Shown: piece after piece, positions 63,155-64,000 of the stretch
How positions within the stretch are numbered: position 1 is the stretch's first letter
Layout: the number at the start of each line of letters is the position of its first letter
NCBI GenBank assembly: GCA_951812925.1
Contig: OX638368.1
Span: forward strand, 80,024,909 to 80,088,908
Direction: 5' to 3'
From: Calliopum simillimum
Taxonomy: Eukaryota > Arthropoda > Insecta > Diptera > Lauxaniidae
DNA length: 64,000 nucleotides
Notes under the pieces: model-generated
Told to the model about the DNA's origin: nothing
The model's input: only the letters and a program-made list of their open reading frames with translations
Database searches by the model: none
Program-made: the position numbers and the translations under genes

Positions 63155-63640
63155 CAGAAGATATATCGATATTCTCATTTAAATTACAAGATGAATACAG
63201 CATTTTCCAAGCGAAAATTTTGGAGATTTGCAAAGCGGTTGACCTTAAAGAAAAAGTAAACAAAACAGAAATCGCTTTGTACGTCGATAGTCAAGCCGCC
63301 TTAAATGCCTTAAAATCAGATTGTATTAACTCAAAGGCAGTTTTTCAATGTTTTACCGATTAACTTACCTCAGCGAAAAAGATCAGGTATCTCTACAGTG
63401 GATGCCATCGCATTGCTAAATGAATGAAAAATTAAAACGCACTTCTATTAGCAAAAAATGGAGCTGTTCTAGAAGTTCAACCCATTAAAATTCCACCCCA
63501 CTTTAACATTTCTTCTCTTCGAAGAACTCGCAAATGCTAACAATAGCAAATAGACGCTGGGAACAATCCCCTACTAGCGCTAAAACAAAGCACTTTTGGC
63601 CTCATTTTCTTAAAGCAGAATACTCTAAATATATGCTATT
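63155..63640 (+). pseudogene. LINE RNase H domain fragment
   Basis: Reads DEYSIFQAKILEICKAVDLK (catalytic Glu helix), EIALYVDSQAALNALKSDCI (Asp of the DSQAAL strand), NSKAVFQCFTD; after frameshifts VSLQWMPSH (W-V-P-x-H), then RWEQSPTSAKTKHFWPHF. The order E-D-(H) and DSQAALxAL are typical of RNase H domains that follow RT in I/R1/LOA-type LINEs. Stops and shifts abound. This is a different element from the Jockey-like LINEs above, which lack RNase H. Confidence 0.82.
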
Positions 63641-63690
63641 CTTGGGTGGGTCAAAATGACCCTCTAAGGGTCTTAGAGGGTTAAAATTTT
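63641..63690. repeat. Short hairpin, GACCCTCTAAGGGTCTTAGAGGG
   Basis: ACCCTCTAAG and CTTAGAGGGT pair around a few bases at 63659-63680, next to TGGGTGGGTCAAAATGACCC, another short inverted pair. It marks the edge of the following repeat. Confidence 0.65.
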
Positions 63691-64000
63691 CTACAAAAAT
63701 ATTCCTAGTAATATCCTGCATAAGTTTACTGAACACATAATACACCTCAAACAAACCAACCAAAAAGTGATGTGAATATTTTTTTCAGGTAATTTCATTA
63801 CCTTTTATATGACATATAATACGTTTGAATACAAACATTAGTTCTTGAGATATTTGTATATAAATGGAACTATATTTTTTTTTGGTCCGAAAACCGAAAA
63901 CGACCGATATATCGAAAACGACACAAAATAAAAAAAAATAATGCAATTTTCGGAATCATCAGCCCATTTTACATATAAAATGAATAATAGCATTCACTGG
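63691..64000 (-). repeat. Edge copy of the 50405-51095 repeat family
   Basis: Reverse complement matches TTTTTGTAGA, TGCAGGATATTAC, GAGGTGTATTATGTGTTCAG, TATTTGTAT and CCAGTGAATGCTATT of the 50.4-kb copy. The window ends exactly at the family's CCAGTGAATG end. Confidence 0.88.

Overview
This is eukaryotic DNA, most likely from a higher fly (Diptera) with a large, repeat-rich genome. The evidence is a very AT-rich sequence, GT..AG introns (one of about 68 bp), and insect-type Tc1/mariner, piggyBac, PIF/Harbinger, Transib-like, Jockey-like and Ty3/gypsy sequences. It also carries a dipteran-type interspersed repeat with a GTCTGTCTGGCTGGCTG tract, and fragments of animal genes (mitochondrial p32, an RBR-type RING exon). 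No bacterial, viral-genome or CRISPR signal was seen. Almost every long reading frame is a decayed transposon gene.

Layout. 1-10 kb: a hAT remnant, a TA-target MITE, and two large foldback elements (3047-6681 and 6975-9584), each carrying later insertions (a mariner, TTAA-target MITEs, a Tc-type derivative). 10-15 kb: one plausible host exon (RING, minus strand), then a Jockey-like LINE holding a second LINE, which holds a DNA transposon with an 8-bp target duplication. 15-22 kb: an inverted-repeat element, then a Tc1 relic split by a foldback and by a nearly full-length LINE RT region. 22-31 kb: MITEs, a gypsy integrase scrap, a near-perfect 1-kb palindrome, and a TTAA-flanked foldback of about 2.1 kb. 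31-35 kb: a broken minus-strand gypsy element interrupted by a piggyBac relic.

35-46 kb: palindromes, a pair of 3-bp-TSD MITEs, and a PIF/Harbinger transposon whose transposase has two exons and a tandemly duplicated second exon. A MADF-domain exon lies on the other strand, and the transposase intron carries a Transib-like element with CACAGTG termini. 46-51 kb: a composite inverted-repeat element enclosing a 2.9-kb element with TACCCCGTAGCG termini, which encodes a small spliced basic protein I cannot place. 51-60 kb: one LINE split by a foldback and by a 6.2-kb head-to-head Tc1 element. That Tc1 contains a pogo-like element, which contains a solo LTR, which contains a GATATC-rich minisatellite element. 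60-64 kb: gene debris (a p32 pseudogene and two exons joined by a short intron), an RNase H remnant, and an edge copy of another repeat.

There is no operon-like cooperation. The relationships are insertional: intact target-site duplications let the order of insertions be read. The strongest observations are the Transib-like ends matching the V(D)J recombination heptamer, a GC-rich hairpin module sitting at the centre of four different palindromes, and the unclassified 47.5-50.4 kb element.
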